DNA of 64,000 nucleotides from Piscicola geometra (Eukaryota > Annelida > Clitellata > Hirudinida > Piscicolidae): contig OX030961.1 of assembly GCA_943735955.1 (NCBI GenBank), positions 6,539,420-6,603,419 of the forward strand, given 5' to 3'. The first letter of the stretch is position 1. The number at the start of each line of letters is the position of its first letter. The notes under the pieces are model-generated. The model ran no database searches. It worked only from the letters and a program-made list of their open reading frames with translations, and was not told where the DNA came from. The position numbers and the translations under genes were made by a program. This document shows positions 41,614-54,492 of the stretch, piece by piece.

Positions 41614-43226
41614 TTTTGGCAAACAGTTTCAAAGATGGTTAGGCATATTAATATGATCGAAACAATGTGGTGAAAAAAATAGATAGATTTGTAAGTGCTT
41701 GACAAGTAATTTGAATACTTGTATAAACTTTTAAATAAAAAAACTCTAGAATTGTTATGCTTTATCAACTTCAAACATGCGATTCTCAAAGCCTACAAAA
41801 CTTTTAACCTTTAAGTTATTGAAAGCGAATTCCGTCTGAAAAACCTTCTCACAGTCCAAGGCTTTGTAGCTTATAAAGTCTCCCTTCTGGCTTTAATGTC
41901 AACCTATAGAGGCATCCACATACAGATAGTCTCGGAGTCAAGCTGTTAATAATTATAACTTCACAAAGTTACAGGAAAAAACGAAGATCACGCCTAGCTT
42001 AATATTAAGCTCTAAGTGTATAAAACTTTGAGATTAGGAAGAAACCCAAAAAGGTTTTGAATTAAAAAGAATAAATATATTTCTAAAATAAGCTGCAACA
42101 AACTTATAACAAATAATAAAGTCATCTAAGTGATTTACCCACGCATAGAAACCAACCCCTGCTGATTGTCTTATGATCCAATGAGCTTCTTTATTAATAC
42201 AACATCAATATTTCGACATTTTCTTTTTTCAGGACGACTCAGTAAGTCATGTCTTATATAGGATTAAATTATTCTAATTAAACTATTAAATTTTAATTAA
42301 GCGTTTAATCGTATTTTCAAAATGCTATGAAGTGATATGAAAACATTAAATGATGCTTCACAAAACCACAAAAATCTATAATGTTCGACAAATAACTGTT
42401 CATACAAATTATTTCAGGCAATCAAACACTATCTGTCCTGTTTCCATTCAATTCAGACATAAAGGCTCTCGCTAAATCATCATATCATGAAAATATCTCC
42501 GAAAGTTCCCACTGAAGAGCTATCTCTTGCTCTCATGCGATAATTATTGCCTTATTATGCGTTTTGCAAGCTATTAATATTTATTTATTTCGCGTGATTG
42601 GCTGAGTAAATGGCTTTAATGTTAGCTACTCTGGTACCTTTCAGGCCTACAACTAACTAGCAAACGAAACGCCTTAAAAACATGATAAAAGGATTCACTG
42701 TGTCTATAACCAGTAAAGATTTACTCAATTATTATTTTTTTAAACAAAATCTTCTCTAAAACACATTATTTGGAATAAAATGTCATAAATTCCCACTATG
42801 AATCCTTTTACACCTATTTTTATACGCTATTCGTTTTTATTCGACCAAACAGTTGGTCCCGATCATAATATTCGGGACATTAGGGATAATAACATTCTCT
42901 CTACCGATCTAGTAGGTACAAACACGCACATATGTTAAAGAATGCCTGAAGAGTGAGAGAAAGATAACAGATAGACAATGCTTAATTTTCTGAAATGATG
43001 ATCATCAACAGTAATTGCGCCCTAACACCCTATTCTCATTGCGAGCTACACCCTTAAAAAATGGCGTATATAAGTATCATTGAACTTTTAGCATTTTGCA
43101 ATGAGATAAAAATTATGAGATTTGGAAAAACTATTAAATTCGAAACAAAGACATAGCAATCGCATAAACCTCTGGTGCATACTTGAGAGAGATACACTTA
43201 AACCTATAAAGATTCAGTCACTAGCC
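41614..43226. promoter_or_regulatory. shared upstream region of two divergent CD225-like genes
   Basis: 1.6 kb between the two start codons. A TATA-like GTATATAAG at about 43066-43074 lies 150-160 bp before the plus-strand ATG at 43227. No repeat or other gene seen. Confidence 0.4.
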
Positions 43227-44029
43227 ATGGGAAGTGTCCAGCAAGCACGAACAATACAATTTAATGGCAGCAATCAAGGAATCTATGGCACTTCAAACCA
43301 CATCGACACAAGAAGTTTCTATAAAAATAACCCGTTTCCAAGCTCTCGTCAGATGTTTTATAATGCAAGTTCTTACAGCAACAACAACTCCAACAACATA
43401 ACTTACAACAACTACCTACCAACAAAAACCATTAAAAATCCGTTTCTTCTCCCTCAGTTTAGACCTTACCTTACAGAAACAAAAACAGACAAAATAATAC
43501 CCGAAAAACAAATAAAACTACGAATAAATGGAGAAAACACACTAAGCGATAAAATTCAGAGATATAGGAAACAACGGGAGCTGATAAACAAGAGGATCAC
43601 TCTGTCGTGGATCACCATTTTCATCAACCCTATCTTTGGAGTCGTCTCTCTTTATCTTGCCAGTAAGTATTTCTCAAAAAAAAGTAACAGTTTCTATAAC
43701 CGGTCGGGTCGTGGAGAAACCATCACTATATTCCATCACCACAACCCAACTTTGTTCACTATCACCATTGATTTCCATCCACCCTATCTACCCTCTACTC
43801 TTACAAACCTTTACCAGCATTATCACCACCACCACCACCAACAAACCACATCTCCACTCTAGAACAAGTACAGAGGGATAATAAGAAAGGCAGCTTGAAC
43901 GAGGATCAAGTGTCCGAGATGTTGAACGCCTGCTTGGGAGTGTGCATGGCTGGCATTGCTTCATCCTCCCTCCTCACCATCCTCTCCGTCGCTGTATCAG
44001 TCTCCAGCATCGTCATGAAATTTCTGTAG
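43227..44029 (+). CDS. CD225/dispanin-like two-helix membrane protein B
   Basis: Two exons, 43227-43662 and 43863-44029, giving 200 residues with a clean GT-AG intron in phase 1. The ATG (MGSVQQARTIQF) sits in the strong context gccATGG and is the first in frame. The N-terminal 120 residues are Asn/Ser/Tyr-rich. Helix 1 is SWITIFINPIFGVVSLYLA, then the loop KQVQRDNKKGSLNEDQVSEM, and helix 2 is CLGVCMAGIASSSLLTILSV near the C-terminus. The helix-loop-helix layout, the NPIFG motif and the intron position inside the domain parallel gene A on the opposite strand, so the pair may be old duplicates. The specific role is not known from sequence. Confidence 0.6.
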
Positions 44030-44557
44030 TGGTTAGATGCGACGAAGAAGTAGAATCGTGAGACTTCAAGAAAGGACCCTAAAAGAAATGCCGTTGATGA
44101 TGTAATAAGAGTCGCTTTGAAAACTGATTTTCGCGAGAACAAAATGGAAATAGAACGTTTTAACTTTAACCCACCTAAAACACAGACTACCAAAACTTGC
44201 TTGCCTTGTAAACTGAATTGTGAATAAGCTTAAAAAATCATCTACTGACATTACCCTTTTGAAATTTTTATTGTGCCTATTTTTAAAGTGCCCATCTTGA
44301 AATTGTATGAAAATGATTATAAGACGATGAGACAGAAAATGGCTTCTAGGTAGCTTGCTTCAATGAGTGAAACATAGAAGAATAGGGTTAAATCGTTTTG
44401 GACCATTGATGCAAATAAATTATGAATGCTTAGTTCCCAAGCCCAGTTAACAAGCACAACAAGCAAGATTGAAATCTCAAGTCATGAAAAGCAAAAATCA
44501 AAATTTAAAAAATATATCTTATCACTTCTAAAATGTCAATCAGAGAATAAATAGGAA
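44030..44557. other. convergent intergenic interval
   Basis: It lies between the stop codons of CD225-like gene B (plus) and the ZDHHC12-like gene (minus). AT-rich, both 3' UTRs, no other feature. Confidence 0.55.
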
Positions 44558-46193
44558 TTAAAGGAATAATTTATTCTTCTTCGCCAGGAATTTTTGATAA
44601 ATGCCCTCCCAATTTTGTGTATTGAAAGAGCACAAGAAGACGAAAAAGTTTCTGCAGTAGCCGAGGTGGAAGGGGTTCTTGTCCATCTCAAGAGTCTTCA
44701 AATAGGATATACGGTGCCGTGCCAGGAACTCCCAAGTGGTGAGGTTGTTGAGCGCTAGATAAATGTGCATGAAGAAGAGCGTGAGAACCGAAGTGCCGCC
44801 CAGTACGAGCACGCCACCAGCCACCAGGAGCATGGCGTTGTGCACGAGAGTGTTCATGGCGTTGTCCTTGCTTTCGAATGTACCCCTGTGCGAAGAAGGT
44901 GGTGGTGGTGCGGGTTTAGGTGGAGATGAGAATTGTTGGAAGAAGCAAGAGAAAGCTGTGATGAAGACGATGTGCAGAAGAGGAAGTGGTGAAGATGATA
45001 TTGGTTTTAGTATTGTATTTGCAGTGTTTTTTAATCTTGACCAGCTAACATTATTTCAAATGGAAAAAAAGAGTAGTGAAAGGCTCAAGGAGTTCAGTCC
45101 AAATTGTAATTAAAAGTATAAAAAAATATTTAAAAAAAAGAACACACCATGTAAGGAAGGCAGACCAGATGATGGCGATGAGAGTGGTGAGAAGGAAGAG
45201 GAAGAAGAAGCGATGGTTTCTCTCGCCAACACACGTGGCCAGCCAAGGACAGTGGTGGTCAAACTTGCGCACACACCTCTTGCACTGCTCACAGTGCTTG
45301 GCTCTGAGAGGTTGCTGTGGGAGAGGATAGTTGAAAAGATTTGATGGGAGATGGAATGTGGTAAGGTTGAATGATGAGTGAAAAAATATAATTATATGTC
45401 CTAACCTTTATAGCACAGAAGCCACAATATCTTGATTTGACTTTTATTAATTTTTTGCAATTATTTTTCTTAATTTTCTCATAACTTAACATGCTTTTCT
45501 TCTCTGAAGTTTGCGGTTCAGCATAGTCTTCATCATCATCATTAGTTTCATCTTTGTCATCTTCATCAGCTTTTTTAAGAATGGCCATTGAAGACTTGCT
45601 GCGGGAAGCAAAGGCATTTTTATATTTTTTATCAGAATAAACCTCATCATCATCATCATCATCTTCATCTTCAGAATCTGAAAGACCTGCTGTCTGTAAC
45701 AAGAATTTTCAACTAGAATTCACTTCAAAGTCATTTTAGGCACACTATGTTGAGGAAATTAAAATATCTAATAGAAAAATGACTGAAAAATGAAAGTTTA
45801 TGTTGAGAACCCTATCAAGAGAAGCAAATCCAGGATCGACAATGCAAGTGAGATGGTAGAGGATGAGAGAGACAACCACAAGAGATATGTAAGCCACCAC
45901 AGACAGTATGCTCCAAGGATGTTCTCTATTAACATCTCTTATTAAAGCTGATGCATTTGAAATTTATAAATGGTATGGTAAATAATTTTATAGTTCTATA
46001 AAAAAAATCATTGAGTTGAAAAGCTATTTTTAAAAACAAATTACATTAATATGATACTTTTTGTGAAATATTTTGAAGTCACATAAAAACCTGAAGTTGG
46101 AAAAAAGAAAGGCAAGATGACAATGAAGACAAGGAAAGTGTGTAAAGATCTTATGAAAATCTTCGGGGCATACCCTTCTCCACAAAACACCAT
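44558..46193 (-). CDS. ZDHHC12: ZDHHC12-like palmitoyltransferase
   Basis: Transfers palmitate from CoA to cysteines of membrane-associated proteins, typically at Golgi/ER (family knowledge). Five exons, high to low: 46091-46193, 45811-45947, 45406-45693, 45148-45314, 44558-44885; all in phase, 340 residues (human ZDHHC12 is 267). Two N-terminal membrane helices ([31 protein letters not shown]) are followed by DPGFASLDR. The cysteine-rich domain is [10 protein letters not shown]...[24 protein letters not shown] with the catalytic DHHC at 195-198, and then [15 protein letters not shown]. Exon 5 carries the fourth helix and [15 protein letters not shown], which resembles the TTWEF/HRI-YL signature of ZDHHC12. 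The extra length is an acidic loop in exon 3 ([13 protein letters not shown] plus a DDEDY stretch) ahead of the DHHC domain. Confidence 0.9.
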
Positions 46194-47201
46194 TTTATAT
46201 TATAAAATTTATATTAAAATTTTTCTTGTAGTTGTAAAAGTTGTTTTACAGTTTAAACTTTAAACATTACATAGAACTTACAAGAACTAACATTTAGAGA
46301 TAAATATGCATTTATGAATATATTTTTTAATATATAGTTTTTATACTTTTATGTCTTTAGTTTTTCGAACTTTGAAATTATATTCCGCTATGGTCACATT
46401 ATCTCATATCATTATAAATCATAAGTTGATTTTTAGTTGTGATAGCCATTTAACTTTTTTTAAAGTATAATTTATTTATGAAACGCTATGCTGTAAACTT
46501 TAAATATAAATAAAATAAAAAATCTTAAAATAGGGTGAAAAACATATTTTATAAATCACTTCACGATTAATTTTAAAAATTAAATCCTATTAACTTCTTG
46601 GTTATTTATAATCATATACCTATAGTTATAATTATAGATTATAATGATTATAATCATGAGAAAAACTGCTAAAACCATAGATATCCTACAAACAACCAGT
46701 TTCAGTTATTGGAATATCTTTGTCTAAAAACTGCTCCATCTTGAACCCTTCTCGTTGAAGATTTACTTTGAACCAGTCTCATCAACCCACAAAATCATAA
46801 TCTAATCACACCACATCACACTTTCTCCACCACTTACAACACCACTTTACCGTCCATTCAAAATGCTTGAACGGGTGTGTAACGACACTCAGCTTGACCA
46901 ACGCTCAACTGTCTTAGGTTTGAGTGCCCATGGGCGCGAATGTAATATTGTGGCCTTGAAGCTTTTATGGGTTCTTAGCCACCAAAGCAAAACTCGCAAT
47001 TATTATTATTATTGTCATAACAACAAGAATGCGAAACTATATCCTTTTTCTAATCAATCAATAAATTTCAATAAATCAATAAATTTCTAACTGAAAATCT
47101 AAAAAGCATTAGTAAATAGCAATTAAAATGTCCACTAAGAGGTTCATTAATCAACGAAATATTCATCAATCTTGTCTTCTTCTGCGCGAAAAGACGGCAA
47201 C
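46194..47201. other. intergenic interval
   Basis: About 1 kb, AT-rich, between the ZDHHC12-like promoter and the intermediate filament stop codon. Reverse-strand AATAAA signals near 47060-47090 suit the filament gene 3' end. The small frame at 46863-47090 is unsupported. Confidence 0.55.
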
Positions 47202-47786
47202 TCAACCGTAAATGGTTTTCTGAACGTGCGTGGCACGATCCTGTGGTGAAAAAATATAAATTATTAGTTCTACCTACCAATTAATTTAAATTTAAACTTT
47301 ATCTTTCATTAATTAAGTATTTTATTTGCCAATTTATTAATTATTCGCATGGCTTTAATGCAAACCTCTCCAGTCGTGTTGAAGAGTTTGGTGACGATGT
47401 GACTTCCGTCCTTGAAGTTGTCCACGTCGACCTCAATATCTGTCGCACCTGCGTTCACTGGCTTCTGCTTCCTGGCCCACACCTGCAGCGGTGGTTGTGG
47501 TGTGGTTGTGGGGGAGTTGTAGTTTTATGTAGTTGTAGTTGTGAGGGATATTTTGGTGTGGTTGTAATATTACAAATACTAATAATAATACTGATAATAC
47601 AACTAGTAATAAATAAATAAATAATAATATAAAACAAAACACTGGATTATGACCTTGAACTTGTCACCGGCTGCAACTTTGAATTCCGCGGGAAAAGTGA
47701 AGTCAAGGACTTCCTTCTCATCTACCACCCTGTTCAACCTCCAACCTCCCAGCATTTCTTGCTGCAGTGGTAATATTAGTAGTAGT

Positions 47787-47818
<32 letters not shown>

Positions 47819-48051
47819 TCGTAGTATTAGTAGTATAAATAAAAAATTTAACTGACCTTCCTGCCAGTGTTCTCGATGGTGATGGAGATTCCGTCTTTGG
47901 AGACTTCAGCGATGCTCGTAGGACCTCTGGCGCTCTTCTGGAAGGTGGTCTTCGCCTGGATTTCACCGGTCGAAAGCCCAAATGCCCCAGCACCACCACC
48001 AGCACCACTACCTATGATGATGATGATAATATTAATAGTAATTAGGAAATG

Positions 48052-48086
<35 letters not shown>

Positions 48087-51000
48087 AATAATATTATTAT
48101 TATTAGCAATACTAATAATAATAATATGTGGGGTCTCCGAAGAGAAAGCTGAGTAATTTTACAATGAGGCAGAAATTCTGGGATAGAAGGGCGCATTGGA
48201 GATAACTTTTGAAGGTTCATGAGTAGTAAAGATGGTTAAGGTTAGAGTTGTTAGTTAAGATGGGTTAAGGTTAGCGTCATAAGTAATGATGATGATTTGA
48301 ATAAGGCAATGTCATTCAAACCTCCGCCTGAGCCGAAACCATATCCACCAGCACCACCACCACCAGCACCACCACCACCAGCACCACCACCACCAGCACC
48401 ACCACTCCCGTAGAAGTCGACAAACTGTCTGAGTCCAACTCTGCGATTGCAAAAAAAGTCTTCGTAGACATACACGCCGTGCACCGACATATTAAACTTA
48501 CAAACTCGCAATTAAAAAAAATATTAATGTGTATATTCTCAATAATGGAGTTTTAATCATTTAAATAAGACTGATGATGAGGATGATGAGGAGGATGATG
48601 ATGACGACGACGATGATGATGATATCAATGATGATGACATCACGAACCTAGACTCCTCCCCTTCGAGGAGCTTACGGTACGCGGCGATTTCGAGCTCGAG
48701 TCCCAGCTTGGTGTCCATGATGTTCTGCAGCTCCTGCAGGATGCTCTCCAGCTCCGCTCGCAGACGACTCACCTGTATGTGTTTCTCTATGTGTTTGGGT
48801 TTTTGTTTATGTTTTTGTATGTGTGTAATTGTTTATGTGTTTTTATTTATATGTGTGATTGCCTATGTGTTTATGTGTAAATTTTTATGGCGGGAAGGCA
48901 ACTCACCTCGCTCTTGAGTTCTGAGTTCTCGTGCTCAAACTCCCTCTCCATCTCCTCCTTCGAACGCTTCACTGACTCCAGTTCCCGCAGCAGTTGCATG
49001 TTCTGTCCGTGGTGCAGACAGCGGAGGTATGTTGTTGTTTTGTGTTGTGAGGGTGGTGGAGTGTAGTTGTTGAGTAGTGTGTTTTTGTGTTGTGCAAGGG
49101 GTCGTGTGTTGTGTTTTTGTATTGTGCAGATGGTCATGTGTTGTTGTTGAGTGATGTGCTTTGTATTGTTTTAACGTGCTGTATGACATGTTGATTGTGT
49201 TTTGTAGTAGTGTGTTGAGTTGTGGCAGATAGCTATAAAGAGGATGTTTTATATATGAAAAACTTTTCTTTATAATATATTTATTTCATTTCTAAATAAT
49301 CCATTTTCGATTCGAGACCTTTCCTTCCAGGTCGGCCAGCTTGTCTCTCATGTCAGTCATCTGGAGCCTGAGCCTCTTCGTCTCTTCCTTCGTGTGCGTC
49401 GATTCCATGTTCTGTCTGGTCGCACCCGTCTTGAACTCTTGCAGCTGTGTATATGTATGTGTGAATGTTAAGGGCTATATCTCGTTATATATTCATGTTT
49501 ATTTCTATTCATAATCAACATCATCATCATCACCATCATCATCACCATCATCACCTTGTGAGAGTACGAAGTCTCAATCTCGGTTCTCATCATCTCGAGC
49601 TTGTCATCGTACATGTCCTGGATCTCCCTCAGGGCTGCTCCCATCTCGTTCTTCCAGAAGTCACGGTTCTCCGCCGTGGTGTCCCTGTAGGCAAGCGTCG
49701 CCAGCTCCCTCAACTCCTGCCAGGTTTTTATCCACAATGCTGCTCATCCTCCTCATCATCTTCATCATCATCTTCATCATCATCATCTTCATCCTCATCA
49801 TCCTCATCGTCATCATCATCCTCATCATCATCATCACCACCACCACCAACATCATCATCATCATCAGCACCTGCTCATGGATACTCTTGAGGAACTCGAT
49901 CTCCTCCTCCAGAGTCTGCCTGCGGTTCTCAGCGTCGATGTGGCGCAGGGTTTCGTCGTCGAGGTTCTAGGAGATCATTATCAAGATGCCGTAATGAAGG
50001 TTATTATTATTATTGTTTTTTATTTTGTTGGTCATCGACAATACTTGACTTTGAACATAAAAAACTAAATTTTCAAAGATTTGTTATTAGGGGCAATACA
50101 AAAAAAGACTTGATCGTATTGTGGGAGACCACATTTGATTAAACTCAGTTCTGTTTCGAATTCGAGGGCGTTGAATAACCAAACACGAATCTTGCATTCA
50201 TCCTCAAAGCAGCAAAACTTTTCACAAAGACATGCACCTGTCGGGTGCTGTTGAGGGCCTGCTGCAGCGTCTGGATGCTCTTCTTGTCTCTCTCCTTGTC
50301 CCCTTCCACGCTCTCCAGACGCCTGCGCAGCATGGCAATCTCCGACTCATAGTCGCTCAATTGCTTGTTTTGCGTTTCAAGCTTGAGACGGTTTTCGTCG
50401 TTCAGTTGCAGAGCTTCGTTCAGCCTGTGGTGTCGTGTGGTTGTGTGGTTTGGTGATTTAATGTGGCGTGGTTTAGTGTGGTGGTATGGTGGGGTGTGTG
50501 GTGTGATGTGTTGTGGTAAGATAATGTGGTGTGATGTAGTGGTGTGGTGTAATGGTTTGGTGTGTTGTGGTGGTATGTTTGTATGGTGTGGTGTGGTGTG
50601 ATAGTGGGATATGGTGGTGTGCTGTGTGTGGTTTGATCTGGCGTGGGAAAGATGTCACAGTAAGATGTAGTGATAAAGTGGTAGTGGCATGGTGTTATGC
50701 TAATATTATGAGCAGAGGAAAGTTGTAAAGATTGTTTGGGATAGGTAAAGTGTGATTTGGTGAGTATTTAATGCTTTAGTTTTGGTCGAAAGACCCATTC
50801 ATAAGTGCGGAACCAGCTGAATCCGTATGTATTAATGATCAGAAAAGTTAATAATTACTACTTTTAAAAAACAAATAGTTAAAATAATGAGTTGTTAATG
50901 AGTTCATTCAATTATGTACAGCCGGTATCTACCAGGATGTGTAGCATTAGAAGTCTTCGAACTTATCCCAGTATAATAAAACTTTTTCAAAACTTCAGTT

Positions 51001-54000
51001 AAACCTCTCAATGTTTCGAAGTCTGTTCGGAGCTTCGGATACCCAATCTGCTCTGAAATGTTAAAGACTCGCAATCTTGATAAGCCATTGCGACCTATTC
51101 TCATATCAAAGGCATGATGAGAATGATGGTGATGATGACGGTGGTGATGACGATGACGATGGTGATGACGATGACGATGGTGATGACGATGACGATGGTG
51201 ATGATGACGATGATGATGAGAATGATGGTGATGATGACTATGTTGTGATGACGATGATGATGAAAAACATCTTCGTTGTGGGAGATTAACGAATGACTCA
51301 ATACGCAACTATAGCAACAGTTTGGAGACTTCTGAGAAAATGCTATACATTTTTATAATTCGAAATTGTATTTTAAATTAATATATTCACAAGAACTATA
51401 GTGGGCTGGCAATTCGTTTAACTTTTTAAACTTATTAGAGTGATTTTTAATAAATAAAGTAATTCTTCACTCAGATTGGAACCTCTAATTAAAGAAAATA
51501 ACTTTAATGGTTTCGAAGCAGCCAAAAGAGTCAAAATATATAAAAATTTAAACTTAATTATCTAATTGATAAATCTAAAAAGAATTTTTAACGCTTAAGG
51601 GCCAAAATATATTATGCTTTTGTTTGTTATATTATTTCCTTATATTTTTGAACTTATAGCTAGTTAGGTTATCAAAGTTGTATTGAATAATACTATATAA
51701 AATAAAAATAAAAATCATTCTAATCCCTTCTCAAGCAGATAACTGTAAACGATGTCTCTGAACCAGCTGGCAGGCACTATGAACCCTCTTTAAGCTCCAA
51801 AAACTCGCCAAAGACTTTCCATTTGAGAGCTCATCTCATCTCATCTCATATGAAGGGAGAACGCTCGAGGTATGAAATGATGCTATCGCCATTATTATTT
51901 CTATTTTTTTATTATTATTATTTTCTTTTATTTCTTTTATGCCAGTCATTATTTTCAGTGCCTCCTACTTAACTAGCTATGAAGCCTCTTATTAGCAGCT
52001 ATGGCTTACTCAGGCCTTTATAGAAAGCCACATATGCACAGCCAATATGTAAGTAAAATATCGATGCAATTTATCAGATGACAGGATGAATAGCTTGGAA
52101 AGGCGCTAATGTAAGTTTTTTTAAAGTTTTTGGAGCTTTTATGCTCTTTTGACGACTCTTTTCGATGTTTTTAGTGCTTTTGATGCTTAATTTGCTGAAT
52201 GCACACGCCATACAACGCCCCACCGGTTGCCATTTGCTTCTGATTCATCCAGATCTAGTTTCTGAACTTTCTTTTGTTGTCTGCTTCAGTCTTTTAAATG
52301 CCTTTTCAGTTACATTTCCAGATATTATTTCACTTTTCAACAGATTCTTGTGTTAAATATTCAAGGATCTTTTATGAGAGCATTTGAATAGATTTAAGAA
52401 TGCTTCTAGGTCATTTCAATGTCATACTTCTACGTATCTGTGACGACACTTAAACATATCTCAAGATAGTCAAAGTCCTATTCATATTCAGGTAGACAAT
52501 TACTCAAAAATACTTCAAATTGAAGCCTGTTATAATTTTTATTTTAATTTATTTTTCTATGGTCTGTGTTACTACCAGCCTGACAGACGCAGACCACGTT
52601 ACAATGGTTCTTATGTGCCAGAGGCACCAATCCACACAATGTACACATCTTTCAATGCATACATCTCAAACACCTCATCATTTACACTAGGTATATGATA
52701 GTTCACGGTTGCTCTTTAGGGATTCGAACAGGCAACCTTTGAGTCGACGTTTACCATTTAAGCCATCGTCGCTCCCACTAGTCTTCATTTTCACTGAAAC
52801 GTGAAACGTGGAAACGAATTTGGTTGCACTTTTCGCCATTTCTCATACCCAATCAACCCGAGTATGCAAATGAATATTCCTAGCTGCAAAGTGGGTCAGC
52901 GTTAACGAGTTCGAAACTTTAAGCAAGAACCGTCATGAGTTGGAATAATCTAAACCTTTTTGAAATATTTTATTTAAATTAACCTTGAATGTTATTCTAC
53001 TTCAAAAAACTAAAAAATATATTTAAAGTAGAATATTGAAGTCGGGTACCGGCCTCTTGAGTTTTAGACCGATTGCCACCTTTATGCTTTATACAACTAT
53101 ACGCTTTATAAAACTAGAAGTTTAATTAAACCCAAGTTTTCATCAAGGAGCAGCCTTTTCAATTATAGAGGCATGCGGACCTAATGTTCTACCACACCGA
53201 GAAGTATTTCAAAAGAAATTTAATTAAGTCAATTAATTTTCAAAACTCATGATTAAATAATCGCTTATCTGAGAGACTCAGGTGACACCAAGTACTTAAA
53301 AAGAAACACTTGAGCTATTCATGCGGTATTTCCTACCCCTAGCCCTTCACCATCACTCAAAATCTGCTATTTTAACTTTCTCAATATTAAAACTTTCTCA
53401 TAACTTCATGCCCTGCCATTATTTCTCCCATCATCCATCGATCTAACCCATTTGAAATGCTTAAACTAATTAATATTCAAAAAGTAAAATTAAAATTCAT
53501 GGAATTTTTCTTCGTCTAATTATTATTCCCAGAAAGCGCAAGCACAAACTTGCACCAGCTCGTAAAAGAAAGTGTAACACTCGCTTGACATTGAAAGCCA
53601 GCAAGTTCTGGCACTCATTGAAACTAATTGAAATCTACTTAAAAGAATCATCATAAGCTAACTGCAACTGAATGCGACTCACTTTGTAGCGAGTTCCTGG
53701 TTCACCTCTTCCAGACTCGCCACTCGGATCTCCAAACGCGCCTTCTCTTTCTCCGCATCGTCCAGCAGTTTCCTGCGTTTCGAAGGCCGTATAAATGCTT
53801 CTTCGAAAACAATTAACTTTTTTTAGTATTTTGTGGAAAAAAAGGCTTATTAGATCATCTATGAATTATTTTTAAGACAGTCACACACACAAACAAACAC
53901 ACAAAAACATACCGGGCTTCATCCAGCTCGGCCTGGTACATCGCCTTGATCTGCGTGGTCTCCTTGCCCCACTTCGACTTCAGCTTCTCCAACTCATCTG

Positions 54001-54492
54001 CCAGCTTCTTGTTCTGCGCCTCCAAAAATCGAACCTGGACAATTTTTCAGCATTTAAACTTAAATCGAAATAAGAATATTCGAAAGGTATGGAAAATATC
54101 AATGTGAGTGAGTTTAATATTAACAAAAAAAACGAAATAGTAACCTTTTCGATGTAACTAGCGAATCTTTCGTTCAAGTCCTGCATGTCTTTCTTCTCCC
54201 TGATCCGGGACGTTTTTACCTCGAGGACGCCGGTGTTGGCGAGGGGAGCGTAGGAAGAAAGCGCGAGACCGCTGCCCAACATGCCGCTTCTCTGACTTCT
54301 CACCGTCGACGAGCTCGAAAAGCCCCCGGAAATTCCACCCGGAGCACCAGTCGAGTAGGTGTTTCGCTGGATGATGACGCTGCGAGGAGTGACCGAAGGA
54401 CGGTAGGTGGAGTAAGAGGAGTCGAGGTCACCTCCCCCCTCCCCGTACGACCTTCGCGTCGTCTTCGTGCTGATTCTCTCTTCAGTAGTCAT
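47202..54492 (-). CDS. cytoplasmic intermediate filament protein, lamin-type (protostome)
   Basis: Structural coiled-coil protein of cytoplasmic 10-nm filaments. Fourteen exons, high to low: 54145-54492, 53913-54034, 53683-53772, 50238-50424, 49871-49966, 49555-49716, 49319-49444, 48907-49002, 48648-48772, 48322-48440, 47857-48011, 47654-47761, 47366-47482, 47202-47240. All are in phase and give 629 residues. The Ser/Gly/Arg-rich head runs to about 105. The rod starts with [19 protein letters not shown] and ends with [18 protein letters not shown]. The coil 1B region appears to have the long, lamin-like length. A Gly-rich linker (GGGGA repeats, exons 10-11) leads to a lamin tail domain ([51 protein letters not shown]). 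The C-terminus is IYG-stop without a CaaX box, so it is not a nuclear lamin. Leech filarin/gliarin and mollusc IF proteins are the closest class I can name. Intron 3 is 3.26 kb and contains a SINE. Confidence 0.93.
49737..49868. repeat. CAT/CATCTT repeat in an intermediate filament intron
   Basis: About 130 bp of CAT-type triplets in the intron before the exon 49555-49716. A shorter similar tract lies at 49515-49555. Frames of Met/Ser/Ile across it are artefacts. Confidence 0.85.
50427..50640. repeat. GTGGT-rich low-complexity tract
   Basis: About 210 bp of irregular GTGGTGTG units directly upstream of the acceptor of intermediate filament exon 50238-50424. Confidence 0.8.
51115..51262. repeat. 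GATGAC/GATGGT repeat
   Basis: About 145 bp of GATGAC, GATGGT and GATGAT units in intermediate filament intron 3. It gives Asp/Gly frames on the plus strand and His/Arg frames on the minus strand; neither is supported as a gene. Confidence 0.8.
52545..52780 (-). mobile_element. tRNA-derived SINE
   Basis: Read on the minus strand, the 5' end has a pol III A box TGGCTTAAATGG (52754-52765) and a B box TGTTCGAATCC (about 52720-52730). A body of about 130 bp follows. The 3' part contains GTAACGTGGTCTGCGTCTGT and an A-rich end near 52550. The 3' part resembles the 3' UTR of the LINE at 29163-30010. It lies in intermediate filament intron 3. Confidence 0.65.

Noticed and set aside
50904..51308. 134-codon minus-strand frame with His/Arg repeats
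   Set aside because: It is built on the GATGAC repeat in filament intron 3, and the flanking residues match no family.
52700..52775. A functional tRNA gene
   Set aside because: A and B boxes are present, but the sequence does not fold into a complete cloverleaf and continues into a SINE body with an A-rich tail.
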